Below are positions 16,033 through 26,023 of a DNA stretch of 54,765 nucleotides, piece after piece. A program made the translations under genes and the position numbers. The stretch is from positions 1 through 54,765 of the forward strand of contig JAFSBV010000011.1 of the NCBI GenBank assembly GCA_017437125.1. Direction: 5' to 3'. The first letter of the stretch is position 1. The number at the start of each line of letters is the position of its first letter. This DNA comes from Bacteroidales bacterium (GTDB lineage: Bacteria > Bacteroidota > Bacteroidia > Bacteroidales > UBA932). The notes beneath the pieces were generated by a model. That model did no database searches, was not told the DNA's origin, and saw only the letters and a list, made by a program, of their open reading frames with translations.

Positions 16033-18309
16033 TCACTCCTTCTTCAGAGCCTCGGCCGGGTTGGTGCGGGCGGCGCGGAGGGTCTGCCAGAGGACGGAGG
16101 CGATGGAGATGGCGAAGGATAATGCGACCGAGACCACATATATCCACCATACATTCTGCGGTACTGATCCGAGTACGATGAAGAACTGCCGCACAAATTC
16201 TGCTACACATATTCCCAGCACCGAGGCGATGCCCGTCATGATCAGGTAGAACCTGAGGTTCCTCATCATTTCGCCGTTTTCCGTTGCTCCGAATATCCTC
16301 CTGACCGCGATCTCATTCTTCCTTTCATTCATGAAATGCATGCTCATTCCGATGAGTCCCATCATGGACATTATCACTACCAGCACCATTACTATTCCTA
16401 TCATCTTGATGATCAATCTGGTAGGGGCTGTGGTTTCCTCAAGTATGTCGAGAACATATCTTGCCTTTTCCATACCGGTGATATCTCCGTCCGGAGCAAT
16501 CATGTTCGTCTGCGCGTCGTTGAAAAGAGTCTGTACCAGCTCACGGCCTTTCTTATGATCTCCTGCAATCTTGAAGACAACAGAGGTTCTGATGGGTTCC
16601 TCCTTGACAGAGGCTATTGTAAGGTAATGCCCCCCTCCTTCGAGCGGAGCCACGCCAGGAAAATCGTTGACGATGCCTGCGATATGGTCCGTTCCGGTAG
16701 ATTTGTACAGATGATCAAGGAGACGGGGATCGTTCTCTATGAATGATTGCGTGTATGGAGTCAGCCACAGACCATTGAAATCGTTGCCGTTCTGCTGGAG
16801 GATTTCGAATCCCAATGTCTCGAATCCGCTTCGGTCACATTCGATGTGGCTGAACAGGAACTGAGGTGTATCCGGAATCAGGATGGCACCGCTGAGACCC
16901 TGTGCCGGAACCTGGGAGGCACGGCCGCAGGATAATATTTCCGGGTATTCAGCTGCTTTTGACAGCATTATCGCTGCATTTTCAGGTGTTACCCTCATAT
17001 AGACAACATCTTCGATATCGCAGTTGAAATCGACTTTCATGGCATCACGGTGGCATTTGTCGGCCATGAGCACGACGGACAGCAGGACAACCGAAAGAAT
17101 CGTCTGAAAACTGATGAAGAATTTTGAAAGCCTTCTTTTGCTATGAAGTCTGAAATCACCTTTGGTGATATCCAGCGGGCTGAATCTTGATGCCATCAGT
17201 GATGGAGCCAGGCCGGCTGCAAGAGCAGTGATTATAATGATCGTAACAGATACCGTTATGGTCCGGATATTCCATATCGGCTCAACGGAGAAGTCTGTGA
17301 ATTCGGTCATTGCAAGGAGGCCTTTGATGAACTGACCCGTATAACCGCTCAACAGATATCCGAGTACGAAACATGCTGTAGTAAATGCCAATGATTCGTA
17401 TAGGTTGCTTATTATCAGGTGTCTGCGTGTAGCTCCGACAAGCTTTCTCGTCGCATTCTCCTTTGCCCTGGTAGTCGATAGAGCGACGTTCAGGTTGATG
17501 TAGTTGAGAATGGCGGTGATGAATATCAGAAGCAGGAGAGCGGCAACCAAGGCCATCGGACCATGCTGATATTTCATGAACTGCCCGTAATTCACCATGC
17601 ATGTCGGCAGTTCGTCATATCTTACAAGCCCCCTGAAAACACCGGCTTCCTTGTATTTCATATAAGTCTCATCTCCTGCATTGAATGTGTCTGCCGCTTC
17701 CAGAATACGGCTTTCGATCTCTTTACGGTCATGTCCCTTCCTGATCGATATGAATGTCACTCCGCTGGAAATGCCTCCGTTTTCCCGAAGTTCCTTGAAT
17801 GGAGCGATATTCTGAAGTATTTCGCATTCCTTCAGGATGTCATTCCTGCTGTTTTTGAAGACTGCGGCGACAGTATAATATCTGTCCTCGATCTTTACGG
17901 CCTTGCCCATGGCCGATCCGTCTGCAATCATTGCTGCGAATTTTTCTGACACGGCAATATTATCCCTCGAATCCAGGAATGATTCGTCTCCTTCGACAAA
18001 TTCGAACGGGAAGAAATAGAAGAAATCCTTATCAACGATGCTTCTTGTGCCCAGCATTGCGGAAGTGGCCATTTCAATTTCAGGGATGCTTTCCTTCAGG
18101 TAATCACTGAAATTGACTTCGGTATAAAGGTTTCCCATATAACCGACAGCATATATGTCCTCATACTTTTCATGTGCATGTGATCTTTCATATTTGTCAG
18201 CGATGACGTTTATCAATGGAATCACAAACGCCAGCGCAAGGCTGAGGCCCACCACCTCGATCGCGGTGTACAGTTTGTTTCTTGATAGGAATCTCAGGTA
18301 ACTTTTCAT
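16033..18309 (-). CDS. FtsX/MacB-type ABC permease P4
   Basis: A 758-residue member of the array with the shared start (18309) and shared end TNPAEALKKE. It belongs to a second subgroup with P5 and P7. The segment after TM2 reads NYINLNVALSTTRAKENATR rather than the FSRFR motif, and the C-terminal TM is followed by WQTLRAARTNPAEA. TM1 lies at about 14-38 as in the rest, but the first extracytoplasmic domain is shorter, which explains the smaller size. The second domain carries CDRSGFETLGFEIL, a recurring 'F-x-x-LGF/LGI-x-I' feature of the family. Partner ATPase and adaptor are those at 31038-35493. Substrate unknown. Confidence 0.85.
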   Translation of the reverse strand: MKSYLRFLSRNKLYTAIEVVGLSLALAFVIPLINVIADKYERSHAHEKYEDIYAVGYMGNLYTEVNFSDYLKESIPEIEMATSAMLGTRSIVDKDFFYFFPFEFVEGDESFLDSRDNIAVSEKFAAMIADGSAMGKAVKIEDRYYTVAAVFKNSRNDILKECEILQNIAPFKELRENGGISSGVTFISIRKGHDRKEIESRILEAADTFNAGDETYMKYKEAGVFRGLVRYDELPTCMVNYGQFMKYQHGPMALVAALLLLIFITAILNYINLNVALSTTRAKENATRKLVGATRRHLIISNLYESLAFTTACFVLGYLLSGYTGQFIKGLLAMTEFTDFSVEPIWNIRTITVSVTIIIITALAAGLAPSLMASRFSPLDITKGDFRLHSKRRLSKFFISFQTILSVVLLSVVLMADKCHRDAMKVDFNCDIEDVVYMRVTPENAAIMLSKAAEYPEILSCGRASQVPAQGLSGAILIPDTPQFLFSHIECDRSGFETLGFEILQQNGNDFNGLWLTPYTQSFIENDPRLLDHLYKSTGTDHIAGIVNDFPGVAPLEGGGHYLTIASVKEEPIRTSVVFKIAGDHKKGRELVQTLFNDAQTNMIAPDGDITGMEKARYVLDILEETTAPTRLIIKMIGIVMVLVVIMSMMGLIGMSMHFMNERKNEIAVRRIFGATENGEMMRNLRFYLIMTGIASVLGICVAEFVRQFFIVLGSVPQNVWWIYVVSVALSFAISIASVLWQTLRAARTNPAEALKKE

Positions 18310-18462
18310 TTTGTTGGTGCAATGTAAGTTGTTGTGTATCAGTATTTTGCTTGTAAACCCTGCATGGCGGAGAAGGCAGGGTTTGTAGCTAATCGCTTGT
18401 GCGATAAGAGGTTGCGTTGCTCTTTGTTTTGCTCTTTTCTCTTTCGGTGGCTTGATCGGGAA
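18310..18462. repeat. Permease junction element J4 (non-REP type)
   Basis: The gap between P5 and P4: conserved leader, hairpin AAACCCTGC (18355-18363) / GCAGGGTTT (18376-18384). The REP-like part is replaced by a different sequence, GTTTTGCTCTTTTCTCTTTC plus GGTGGC, at 18426-18452. J6 has nearly the same sequence. Confidence 0.75.
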
Positions 18463-20826
18463 TCACTCCTTCTTCAGCGCTTCGGCAGGGTTGGTGCGGG
18501 CGGCGCGGAGGGTCTGCCAGAGGACGGAGACGAGGGAGATGACCAGAGCAAGCAGCACGGCTATGGCGAACGGCCATATCGTAAGTTCTATCCTGTAGGC
18601 GAACTCTTCAAGGTAACGTCCGCAGAATATCCATGCAACCGGAACGGCTACTGCGCTTCCGATGAGGGTGATGATCATATATTCGGATATGTTCCTGCGG
18701 GTTTCGCTTGCCATCGTGCCGCCGAATACCTTGCGTATGGCGATGCCTTTCTCTCTTTCCGAAGCGAAGTAGGTGCTCATTGCGACAAGTCCGAGGACGG
18801 ATAATATGACTGCCAGCATTGCGAAGATCTTGAGCAGTTTGACTGTCGGGTTGTCTTCCTCCAGTTCTCTCACCATCATATCTTCGACATAACCGAACTC
18901 CCAAGGCTCGAGATATACTCCGTTATATTCATCGGAGAACTTGCTGTATATGCTGTCGAATGCTTCGGTTGCCTCGTCGTGGTTGTCATCGGTCTCGATG
19001 AGAATGGTGTTGTTATATAGTCCGAAGTCATCGATTGGAAGGACAATCACAGCAACCTTGGACTGGTCCATTCTCTCGTTCATCGCATTGTCTCCTGCGA
19101 TATTGCCTAAAACTCCGCCGAAGTTGTCGATTCTGGTCCGGTTGAAGTTGCCGTTCCAGGATTTTGCTTTTTTCTCGGCTTCTTCTCTTGAATCAAAGCA
19201 GTTGTAGAGGTTTTCGCTGAACCATACAGAATAGGCGAGTGGAGTCCTGAAATCTTCCCGAACATCGAAATCCCATATCCCGAATGCTTCCGTGTCACAT
19301 ATCAGCAGTTTTACAGGGGTCAGGTCTGTGCTGTTTTCCAGTTGAATTGCAGTGCTGAAATGTACACCTGTAGGGTATCCCCTTGACAGAGCCACCTTCT
19401 TCACGAACGGCAATTGTCTGATTTCATCCATCATAGCAATGACATCTCCGGCTTCTTCCGCATCCGTTGACAAGATGAATTTATCTTTGATATCGGCTCC
19501 TAAAGGCATATCGATCATATAGTTCATCTGTTTGTCGAGGACAATAGCCGAGGCTATCAGCGTGATGGCGAGGATGTTCTGAAGCAGGATGAACACTCTG
19601 TTCAGACCGGCTCTGCTCTTTCTTCGGTATGTACCGTTTACAATGCTGATCGGCTTGATGGAAGATATGTTCAGAGCTGGGATGAGACCGCAGATGCTGC
19701 CGATCAACATAACGAACAATATGTATATAGAGATGCTGGCAGCATTGAACGGAATCGCAATTGTCTGCCCGTCAATGATCCGTCCGATATATGGCGCAAG
19801 TGCGACCGCAATGCCTGCGGCAGCGATGAAGCATATTGCCGTAAATCCGATTGACTCAAGTATATACTTTACTGCAATATGGGCTTTCTCTGCACCTACA
19901 AGGCTTCTTGTAGCCATTTCTTTCGCCCTTTTGTTCGTCAAGGCTAGATTCAGATTGATATAGTTTATGACAGCAGAGACCAGAAGAAGCAGGGAAACTA
20001 TGAGGAGAATGATGATCTGACTCCTGTCTCCCATATTAAGATAACTGTCAATCATCTCACCGGAAAAGTACAGTTTGTCGAACCTCTCGATACCAATTCT
20101 ACCGGCAAACTGATCGATTCTGTCTGCAGGCATCTTATCACCCCATAACTGCTTGAATACAGCCTGAATCTTTGCCTGCAACCCAGCTGCGTCAGCCGAT
20201 TGGGCGACCTTGATGAATGCCGTTGCAGAAAGCGTGAATATCGGATTCTTCTGCGCACTGTCATTCAACGGACTCTCACCTTTGCAGATGAAATCCATAT
20301 ACTTCCAATAGTTGTGGTCGAAATCCTTGATGACACCGGTCACAGTGTATGCCTGTGAAGTATAGTCAATGGGGACGATCCTCATACCCATTGCGAGTTC
20401 AGGCTTTCCAGCCAGTTTTTCGGCATAGGACTCGCTGATTATGATATCAGTATATGATTCCAGACATCCCGCATCACCGATCAGGAATTCATAGTCGAAT
20501 ATGTCGAAGAAGTCTCCTCTTACACCAAGGCCTCTGGTCACGAATCTTTCATCGTCACACTCCATCACGACATCATCGAAACTGTTGACAAGGGTGATTT
20601 GCTCTATTTCCGGAATCTGTTCCTTCATCGGCTCGAATATGCCGTATGGCATAGACTGAGTAGGAATATAAATCCTCTCATAATCCGGATTCTCGCGAGA
20701 TATGCTGTATTCCTGCCATACGTAAGAGCCGATGATCAGCACGAATGCCAGCGCCACGCTCAATCCCACGACCTCGATGGCAGTGTACAGTTTGTTTCTT
20801 GATAGGAATCTCAGGTAACTTTTCAT
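18463..20826 (-). CDS. FtsX/MacB-type ABC permease P5
   Basis: A 787-residue member of the P4/P5/P7 subgroup. The start at 20826 is set by MKSYLRFLSRNK; the reading frame extends 11 codons into the leader. Key segments: TM1 VALAFVLIIGSYVW, coupling region LTNKRAKEMATRSLVG, later KGIAIRKVFGGT, and the ending WQTLRAARTNPAEALKKE. The last about 45 bp match P4 and P7 almost base for base. The middle of each extracytoplasmic domain is unlike any neighbour. Family knowledge (MacB, LolCE) says such domains grip the exported molecule and dock to a periplasmic partner. Substrate unknown. Confidence 0.85.
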   Translation of the reverse strand: MKSYLRFLSRNKLYTAIEVVGLSVALAFVLIIGSYVWQEYSISRENPDYERIYIPTQSMPYGIFEPMKEQIPEIEQITLVNSFDDVVMECDDERFVTRGLGVRGDFFDIFDYEFLIGDAGCLESYTDIIISESYAEKLAGKPELAMGMRIVPIDYTSQAYTVTGVIKDFDHNYWKYMDFICKGESPLNDSAQKNPIFTLSATAFIKVAQSADAAGLQAKIQAVFKQLWGDKMPADRIDQFAGRIGIERFDKLYFSGEMIDSYLNMGDRSQIIILLIVSLLLLVSAVINYINLNLALTNKRAKEMATRSLVGAEKAHIAVKYILESIGFTAICFIAAAGIAVALAPYIGRIIDGQTIAIPFNAASISIYILFVMLIGSICGLIPALNISSIKPISIVNGTYRRKSRAGLNRVFILLQNILAITLIASAIVLDKQMNYMIDMPLGADIKDKFILSTDAEEAGDVIAMMDEIRQLPFVKKVALSRGYPTGVHFSTAIQLENSTDLTPVKLLICDTEAFGIWDFDVREDFRTPLAYSVWFSENLYNCFDSREEAEKKAKSWNGNFNRTRIDNFGGVLGNIAGDNAMNERMDQSKVAVIVLPIDDFGLYNNTILIETDDNHDEATEAFDSIYSKFSDEYNGVYLEPWEFGYVEDMMVRELEEDNPTVKLLKIFAMLAVILSVLGLVAMSTYFASEREKGIAIRKVFGGTMASETRRNISEYMIITLIGSAVAVPVAWIFCGRYLEEFAYRIELTIWPFAIAVLLALVISLVSVLWQTLRAARTNPAEALKKE

Positions 20827-21002
20827 TTTATTGGTGCAATGTAAGTTGTTGTGTGTCAATGTTTTGTTTGTAAACCCTGCATGGCGGGGAAGGCAGGGTT
20901 GGCTGTTAATCGCCTGTGCTATAAGGAGTTGCGTTGCTCTCTGAAAGATCCTTCACTTCATTCTGGATGACAGTTGAAGCCGTTCAGGATGACAGTTGGA
21001 TA
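20827..21002. repeat. Permease junction element J5 (REP-type)
   Basis: The gap between P6 and P5: conserved leader, hairpin AACCCTGC (20873-20880) / GCAGGGTT (20893-20900), REP-like units at 20941-20998 (TTCATTCTGGATGAC, then GCCGTTCAGGATGAC). Confidence 0.75.
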
Positions 21003-23345
21003 TCACTCCTTCTTAAGCTCCTTGATCGGATCCGCATTCATCAGCTTCACGGCCTGCCATATTATCGTGATGACAGCTACGAGGATAATGAACATCAGTG
21101 CGACGGCATATATCCACCAGTAATTGTCAATGCGGTATGAATAGCCGTCAAGCCATTTCTGTATTACGATATATCCGACCGGGATGGCAATGACTGCAGC
21201 GATGCATACGACTTTTATGAATCCCGAAGTCATATTCCAGAATACCTCGCTCCGGCTGCAGCCGAACACCTTCCTGACTGACCAGTTGCGGGCCTGTTGC
21301 TTTCTGTAGTATGTGCTCATTGCCATCATGGCCATAGCGGAGAGCATGATCACGAGCAAGGCAAAGATTGTAATGAGCTTGAGGTTGTTTTCTTCGGAAG
21401 AAAAATATTGTCTGTAGATGTTGTTCAGATTGTTTACATATATTTCCCCTTTAAGACGGGACTCATAGAATTTCTGGATAGCTGCTACAGCCTCATCTTC
21501 ATCTCCGGAGACCTTTACCAGAAGGCTTCTCAGATATACGAAATCCTCTTCACCTTTGTATTCCATATTCCACCAGACCATATTTGAGGAAGCACACTCT
21601 TCCATACTCCTGTTGCCTTTCTGGTAGTCACGTATTATTCCGCAGATACCATATGATGAATTTGAAAGTACTACGTTCTCATCAGAATAGTCCAGTCCGA
21701 TCCCTTTCAGAGCTCCCTCGGTGAGCCATACCGAACCGTCATTTTGCGGTATGCTGGCGTTCAGCTTCATTACATTGAAGCCAAGCATGTTGAAGGCTGT
21801 ACTGTCGCCATAGATGCCTTCCAGCTGTACTTCTTCTCCATTGTGATCCATCCCCATTCCAGACCTGTCTGTCCTCACCGGCGAGCTCTGAGTTCTTCCG
21901 ATGCATTCAACGAATGGCAGCTGTCTGAGTTCATCCACCAGATAGTCAGATCCTCTCTGCGCTCCTTCGATGGCGATGATGTTGTCCTTCACATATCCTG
22001 TATCCCTCGCCAGCATATGCCTGAATTGGACGAACATCGCTATCGATATGCAGAGGGTCGCAATGGTCACGACATTCTGTACGCCTATGAAAATCTTTCC
22101 AAGGACCATTCTTCCGTCGGTTGCAAATTCGCCTTTAACGACGTCTATCGGCTTGTATTTAGCCGTAAGCATTGCAGGCACGATCCCAGCTATGAATGAA
22201 ACCAGGAATACAAACAGGACCACCAGTGCGAATTCTGCAACTCCAAGATTCTCTATCAACGATATCTCTTTCCCAAGCAGTTCCTTTGCATAAGGACCGA
22301 ACAGTTCGATCAGAAGAAGAGCGAGTACAAGAGACGCTACAGTAAGCAAGAAAGCCTCTTTTATATATCTGAAAGTAATTTGCAGCTTCTGCTCGCCCAG
22401 AAGTCTCCTCGTAGCCATTTCGTTTGCTCTGAATCCGATCTGCGCTACTGTCAGGGAGATGTAATTCAGCAGGGCAAACACCAGAAGCAGGATGCCGGCT
22501 GCCAGAAACAGCATTATGAAACCGAAATTCACTCTTCCGACAAACGGGAAATGTTGTGTACATACACCATAATGAATCTGCGAGAATGGGGACAGGATAA
22601 ATTTCTTCATCAGGCCTATCCTGTATAGGATGTCATCCTCTTTAAGTATTTCGACAGCTTTGTCCTGAAGTGATTCGATATCTGCTCCAGGAACAAGCTT
22701 GAAGAAGATTGCAGTTGACCCCTGTCCCTCTCTTACAAGATTTGGATACATCTCGCTGATATGATGGGTTCCGTAAATGATGTCAGCATCCGGGAACACT
22801 GACTTTTCTATGTCTTCATATACACCCTTTATGAAAAGATCCTTCTTCTGATCGCCTACAGTGATCTGTAACGTTTCGCCAATGGGGGAGCGTTCCGGAA
22901 AATGCAGGCTTGCGAATGATTCGCTGATCAATATCGCATCCCTTTCCAGCAGTGCATCGTCACGGCTTCCTTCTGCAAAAGGAAATGTGAAGAAACTGAA
23001 GAAATTGGTGTCTGCAATGATGGCATTCTGCGGTATCGTTTCACCTTTCACCGTCAACTCCATTGTTACACCTCCGATGATAGACGTGGAAATGAATCTG
23101 CATACCTCTTCCACTTCAGGAAACTCCTGAGAGATGATGTCTCCGATCGTATAACTTAGTATGCTGAATTCCTCCGAATGGCTCAGATAGATGTTGTCAG
23201 TATTCTTTAGCTCTTTATCATATCCCATTTCACTGACTACGAATGTCGCAATGAATACGACAAATGCCAGAGCCACGCTCAATCCCACCACCTCGATGGC
23301 AGTGTAAAGCTTGTTTCTTGATAGGAATCTCAGGTAACTTTTCAT
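21003..23345 (-). CDS. FtsX/MacB-type ABC permease P6
   Basis: A 780-residue array member. It has the common start, but its C-terminus diverges: NADPIKELKKE instead of TNPAEALKKE, and the 3' end lacks the identical-nucleotide block seen in the others. The coupling segment is IGFRANEMATRRLLGEQ, and the second is NWSVRKVFGCS. Eight TM segments are predicted with the usual spacing. The sequence GEFATDGRMVLGKIFIGVQN precedes TM5. The less conserved end suggests that it has taken part less in sequence exchange with neighbours. It is probably co-transcribed and uses the shared ATPase. Substrate unknown. Confidence 0.85.
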   Translation of the reverse strand: MKSYLRFLSRNKLYTAIEVVGLSVALAFVVFIATFVVSEMGYDKELKNTDNIYLSHSEEFSILSYTIGDIISQEFPEVEEVCRFISTSIIGGVTMELTVKGETIPQNAIIADTNFFSFFTFPFAEGSRDDALLERDAILISESFASLHFPERSPIGETLQITVGDQKKDLFIKGVYEDIEKSVFPDADIIYGTHHISEMYPNLVREGQGSTAIFFKLVPGADIESLQDKAVEILKEDDILYRIGLMKKFILSPFSQIHYGVCTQHFPFVGRVNFGFIMLFLAAGILLLVFALLNYISLTVAQIGFRANEMATRRLLGEQKLQITFRYIKEAFLLTVASLVLALLLIELFGPYAKELLGKEISLIENLGVAEFALVVLFVFLVSFIAGIVPAMLTAKYKPIDVVKGEFATDGRMVLGKIFIGVQNVVTIATLCISIAMFVQFRHMLARDTGYVKDNIIAIEGAQRGSDYLVDELRQLPFVECIGRTQSSPVRTDRSGMGMDHNGEEVQLEGIYGDSTAFNMLGFNVMKLNASIPQNDGSVWLTEGALKGIGLDYSDENVVLSNSSYGICGIIRDYQKGNRSMEECASSNMVWWNMEYKGEEDFVYLRSLLVKVSGDEDEAVAAIQKFYESRLKGEIYVNNLNNIYRQYFSSEENNLKLITIFALLVIMLSAMAMMAMSTYYRKQQARNWSVRKVFGCSRSEVFWNMTSGFIKVVCIAAVIAIPVGYIVIQKWLDGYSYRIDNYWWIYAVALMFIILVAVITIIWQAVKLMNADPIKELKKE

Positions 23346-23498
23346 TTTATTGGTGCAATGTAAGTTGTTGTGTATCAGTGTTTTGCTTGTAAACCCTGCA
23401 TGGCGAGGAAGGCAGGCTTGGCTGCTAATCGCTTGTGCGACAAGAGGTTGCGTTGCTCTCTGTTTTGCTCTTTTCTCTTTCGGTGGCTCGACCGGGCA
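23346..23498. repeat. Permease junction element J6 (non-REP type)
   Basis: The gap between P7 and P6: conserved leader, hairpin AACCCTGC (23392-23399) / GCAGGCTT (23412-23419) with one mismatch, then the non-REP sequence also found in J4 (about 23459-23498). Confidence 0.75.
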
Positions 23499-25826
23499 TC
23501 ACTCCTTCTTCAGCGCTTCGGCAGGGTTGGTGCGGGCGGCGCGAAGGGTTTGCCAGAGTACGGAGGCGAGGGAGATGGCGAAGACGGCAAGGGCGGCGAC
23601 AATGAATATCCACCCCTTCTGCTGCATCTTGTAGATGAACGTCTCCAGATATCTTTCTGCCGCCCATACTGATAGTGGAACCGCTATTGCAGTGGCTATC
23701 AGACAGTATAGCATGTATTCCAGGATATTGCGGATGCTTTCGCTGCGGACCGTGCCGCCGAAAACCTTGCGGATGCCGATTTCCTTCTCCTTTTCGGTCG
23801 CATAATATGTACTCATCGCGATCTGGCCGAGAGCCGATAGCATGAGTGCAACGATCATGAACAATGTGACCATCTTCGCCTGTTTCCGTATAGGTTCATA
23901 TGCTTTCTCAATCATTTCCGGAAAGAATCCGGGTGATACGGGAGTATTTGGTCCGTGCACCCTCACCAGCTCTACCTCGCAGAGTCCGTCAAGTTCCTTG
24001 ATCCTTTCTCTGGATGTGTCCTTGAGCTTTATCACATACGCCGCCCATTCAGGATCCTGCGGACCGACCAGAACTATACCTGATGCATCAGGATTCAGGT
24101 TCAGGGCTGAAGAGAAAGGTACATCCTCGATGATTCCGGCAATCGGCGCGTTGTTTATCACCCATGCATTCACTTGTGGGAAAAGAGGATTTTCAGAATC
24201 AATCTCAAGCTTTTTCACAGCACTTTCCGTCAGCCATGCACCTTCTCCGTTCGGCACACCATAATCCTTCACGATCCTGAACCCGTACAGTTCAAATGCC
24301 TTCGAGTCGCATTCACATACATCCATGGTTACCTGTTTGTTGATATCGTTATTGAGCAGGAATCCATATGTGCCGCTTGATTGTCCCGGCCTGCCTGATG
24401 CGCGTCCGAAATCAGCTGCATTGGGAAGTTCCGTCAGCTGTTTCTCGAAGTCGGCGCTATAGGGGCTGGCATAATACAGATTGTCAACCGATGCGTTCAA
24501 CGGCATATCGATCATATGCCTGATTTGAGCATCCATAACCAAGGTCACCGCAATGATGATGATCGCTATCGTATTCTGAATTATTATGAACACTTTGCTG
24601 AAAGCTCTTTTGCTTTGGTAGCGGTAATGGCCTTTGATTATCTCTATCGGTTTGAATCTGAATGATATAAGGGCAGGAACTATTCCGCACAGAAGGGCTG
24701 CGACGCCAAGAATCAGCATATACATGTAGATGTAGCCGTGCGAGAGCCTGATCCTGACAGGAATAGGGGAGTTGAGCAGGTCATTGACATACGGTAGGCA
24801 CAGGCTTGCTATGATGAAAGCAAAGCACATGCATGCAGCCATGAATCCGAGCGATTCCAAAATATTACGAGCAAACACTTCACGCCTGTCTTCTCCAAGA
24901 AGCATCCTCGTCGCGATCTCCTTGCTTCGCCTGCCAGCAAGGGCTGTGCTGAGGTTGATATAGTTGAATATCGCAGATATAAGGAGAAAGACAACTATGA
25001 TGCTGAATGCTGTCATCATACCGGCGTTTCCCTTCTTGAAACCTGTATAGTCTCCGTCATTATTGTCTGATGTATAGATTCTGTCGAGTCGTGTCAGACT
25101 GAGATAACTGTCGCGGCGTCTGTCTGCAGAGATATCGGCTTCATAAACACTTTCCATCTTTTCGAGAAGTTCATTCTCGTCAGTTCCTTTCTTGACTTTT
25201 ATTATGGAAATGGTGCCGCTTGATGATCCATGCAGATCATAACCGTACTGACTGTTGAAGGCCGGACCGTTCAGGTTGAGGATCACCTGTGCGTTTGAAA
25301 AGATCGTGTTGTTGAAATCCTCGACCACGGCTGCTATCGTAAACTCATGTTCTCCTTCGAACAGAAGTTTCTTTCCGATGATATCTGCACCGCCGAATTG
25401 ATCTGCAATGCTTTCAGTTACAATTGCATTGCCGAGGTCATTGAATGACTCCACGTGGCCATACATGAATTCTGTCGGGAACAGATCGAAAAATTCCTTA
25501 TAGACCCCCATGAAGAATCCCTGCCCTATATCAGTCCCCTCTACAGATGATTGAGGATACATGCTCAAGACCTTCAAGGTAGTTCCATCCTCAATCTCCG
25601 GAATGGCATCCATCATGGTCTGGGTCATTACCATATTTGACATTACATCTCCTTCCCCTCCGATGGCATACATTCTGTCCTGATCAGGATAATGTCTGTT
25701 CACGCTCATGTTTTGCCATACGAAGCAGCTCATGATGATCACGAATGCCAGCGATATACTCAATCCCACCACCTCGATGGCAGTATAGAGCTTGTTTCTT
25801 GATAGGAATCTCAGGTAACTTTTCAT
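23499..25826 (-). CDS. FtsX/MacB-type ABC permease P7
   Basis: A 775-residue member of the P4/P5/P7 subgroup. Common start at 25826; end WQTLRAARTNPAEALKKE. TM1 is ISLAFVIIMSCFVW. The coupling segments are LAGRRSKEIATRMLLG and EIGIRKVFGGT. Two divergent extracytoplasmic domains lie at about 40-285 and 450-650. It shares its 3' end and downstream junction at the nucleotide level with P5, which implies recent duplication or gene conversion of the boundary while the interior differs. Partner genes are as for the rest of the locus. Substrate unknown. Confidence 0.85.
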   Translation of the reverse strand: MKSYLRFLSRNKLYTAIEVVGLSISLAFVIIMSCFVWQNMSVNRHYPDQDRMYAIGGEGDVMSNMVMTQTMMDAIPEIEDGTTLKVLSMYPQSSVEGTDIGQGFFMGVYKEFFDLFPTEFMYGHVESFNDLGNAIVTESIADQFGGADIIGKKLLFEGEHEFTIAAVVEDFNNTIFSNAQVILNLNGPAFNSQYGYDLHGSSSGTISIIKVKKGTDENELLEKMESVYEADISADRRRDSYLSLTRLDRIYTSDNNDGDYTGFKKGNAGMMTAFSIIVVFLLISAIFNYINLSTALAGRRSKEIATRMLLGEDRREVFARNILESLGFMAACMCFAFIIASLCLPYVNDLLNSPIPVRIRLSHGYIYMYMLILGVAALLCGIVPALISFRFKPIEIIKGHYRYQSKRAFSKVFIIIQNTIAIIIIAVTLVMDAQIRHMIDMPLNASVDNLYYASPYSADFEKQLTELPNAADFGRASGRPGQSSGTYGFLLNNDINKQVTMDVCECDSKAFELYGFRIVKDYGVPNGEGAWLTESAVKKLEIDSENPLFPQVNAWVINNAPIAGIIEDVPFSSALNLNPDASGIVLVGPQDPEWAAYVIKLKDTSRERIKELDGLCEVELVRVHGPNTPVSPGFFPEMIEKAYEPIRKQAKMVTLFMIVALMLSALGQIAMSTYYATEKEKEIGIRKVFGGTVRSESIRNILEYMLYCLIATAIAVPLSVWAAERYLETFIYKMQQKGWIFIVAALAVFAISLASVLWQTLRAARTNPAEALKKE

Positions 25827-26023
25827 TTTATTGGTGCAATGTAAGTTGTTGTGTATCAGTATTTTGCTTGTAAACCCTGCATGGCGAGGAAGGCAGGGTT
25901 GGCTGCTAATCGCTTGTGCGCCAAGAGGTTGTGTTGCTCTCTGAAAGATCCTTCACTTCGTTCAGGATGACAGTTGGAGCCGTTCAGGATGACGGTTTAA
26001 CGTCATGCCGGCGCTGCCTGGCA
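25827..26023. repeat. Permease junction element J7 (REP-type)
   Basis: The gap between P8 and P7: conserved leader, hairpin AACCCTGC (25873-25880) / GCAGGGTT (25893-25900), REP-like units at 25941-25994, then a short unique stretch before the P8 stop. Confidence 0.75.
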